Below are positions 63,961-64,000 of a DNA stretch of 64,000 nt, piece by piece. A program made the translations under genes and the position numbers. Position 1 is the first letter of the stretch. Every line of letters begins with the position of its first letter. The notes beneath the pieces were generated by a model. It had not been told where the DNA came from and searched no databases. It worked only from the letters and a program-made list of their open reading frames with translations. The stretch is from Bedellia somnulentella (taxonomy: Eukaryota > Arthropoda > Insecta > Lepidoptera > Bedelliidae), in NCBI GenBank assembly GCA_963576735.1, contig OY755171.1, positions 17,298,001 to 17,362,000 on the forward strand, given 5' to 3'.

Positions 63961-64000
63961 AACCTTACAAATTTAATTTGTAAGATTTAACCCAGTTTGG

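Overview
The window looks like nuclear DNA of a butterfly or moth: AT-rich, with short open frames only, and dense in repeats typical of Lepidoptera. These include Helitron copies ending CTAG|T, the repeat containing GGGTTCCGTAGCC and CACTTGGCCGG, the AACCGACTTC repeat, and SINEs with short tandem-repeat tails. I see no intact host protein-coding gene, rRNA or CRISPR array. The species and all family names are inferences, because no search could be run.

Four repeat families carry most of the structure; the labels are mine. Family A is a SINE of about 245 nt that starts GCTGTGTAGTGTCGG and ends in GCCGTGAGTATA plus (TATG)n. There are about 40 copies or fragments on both strands, many flanked by 9-14 nt target duplications (TSDs). 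It may belong to the lepidopteran Metulj-type SINEs (recalled, not checked). Family B is a SINE of about 365 nt with a tRNA-like head (CAGTGGGTAGAACAC and GTTCCAATCC), ending in GGCGTGAACG plus (TTATG)n. B' is a subtype with a different head and middle. Family C comprises tRNA-like cores with short flanking inverted repeats. LINE-X is an RTE-type APE-RT element with a near-complete copy at 32492-35730 and several 5'-truncated copies. A, B and LINE-X share a related 3' end (CTCTGSCWACCCC, then CGTGA, then a short tandem tail), so LINE-X is the likely mobilising machinery of both SINEs.

Layout. 1-20000: A and B SINEs, Helitrons (5972, 12181), a C insertion splitting an A copy (9267-9579, with a 102-nt palindrome) and LINE remnants. 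20300-25050: two large fold-back elements, one inside LINE-X and one carrying LINE-X and A insertions. 25600-31900: more SINEs, including a B' copy with an inverted 5' half, and a Helitron split by a SINE. 32480-41640: full-length LINE-X, a mariner remnant, a CR1/L2-like LINE (LINE-Y) with a long open RT frame, and a young LINE-X copy inserted at a B head. 42000-45500: palindromic MITEs and a third fold-back inside an A copy. 46000-55000: scattered old SINEs, a GC-rich degenerate tandem tract, a fourth fold-back and a long dispersed repeat. 56260-57580: a local tandem duplication. 60091-61233: a non-autonomous element with terminal inverted repeats (TIRs), an 8-nt TSD and nested subterminal palindromes, the least familiar item here.

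The parts read as a record of nested transposition: autonomous LINEs supply enzymes, SINEs copy their 3' ends, and DNA-type fold-backs and Helitrons insert into and are hit by them.
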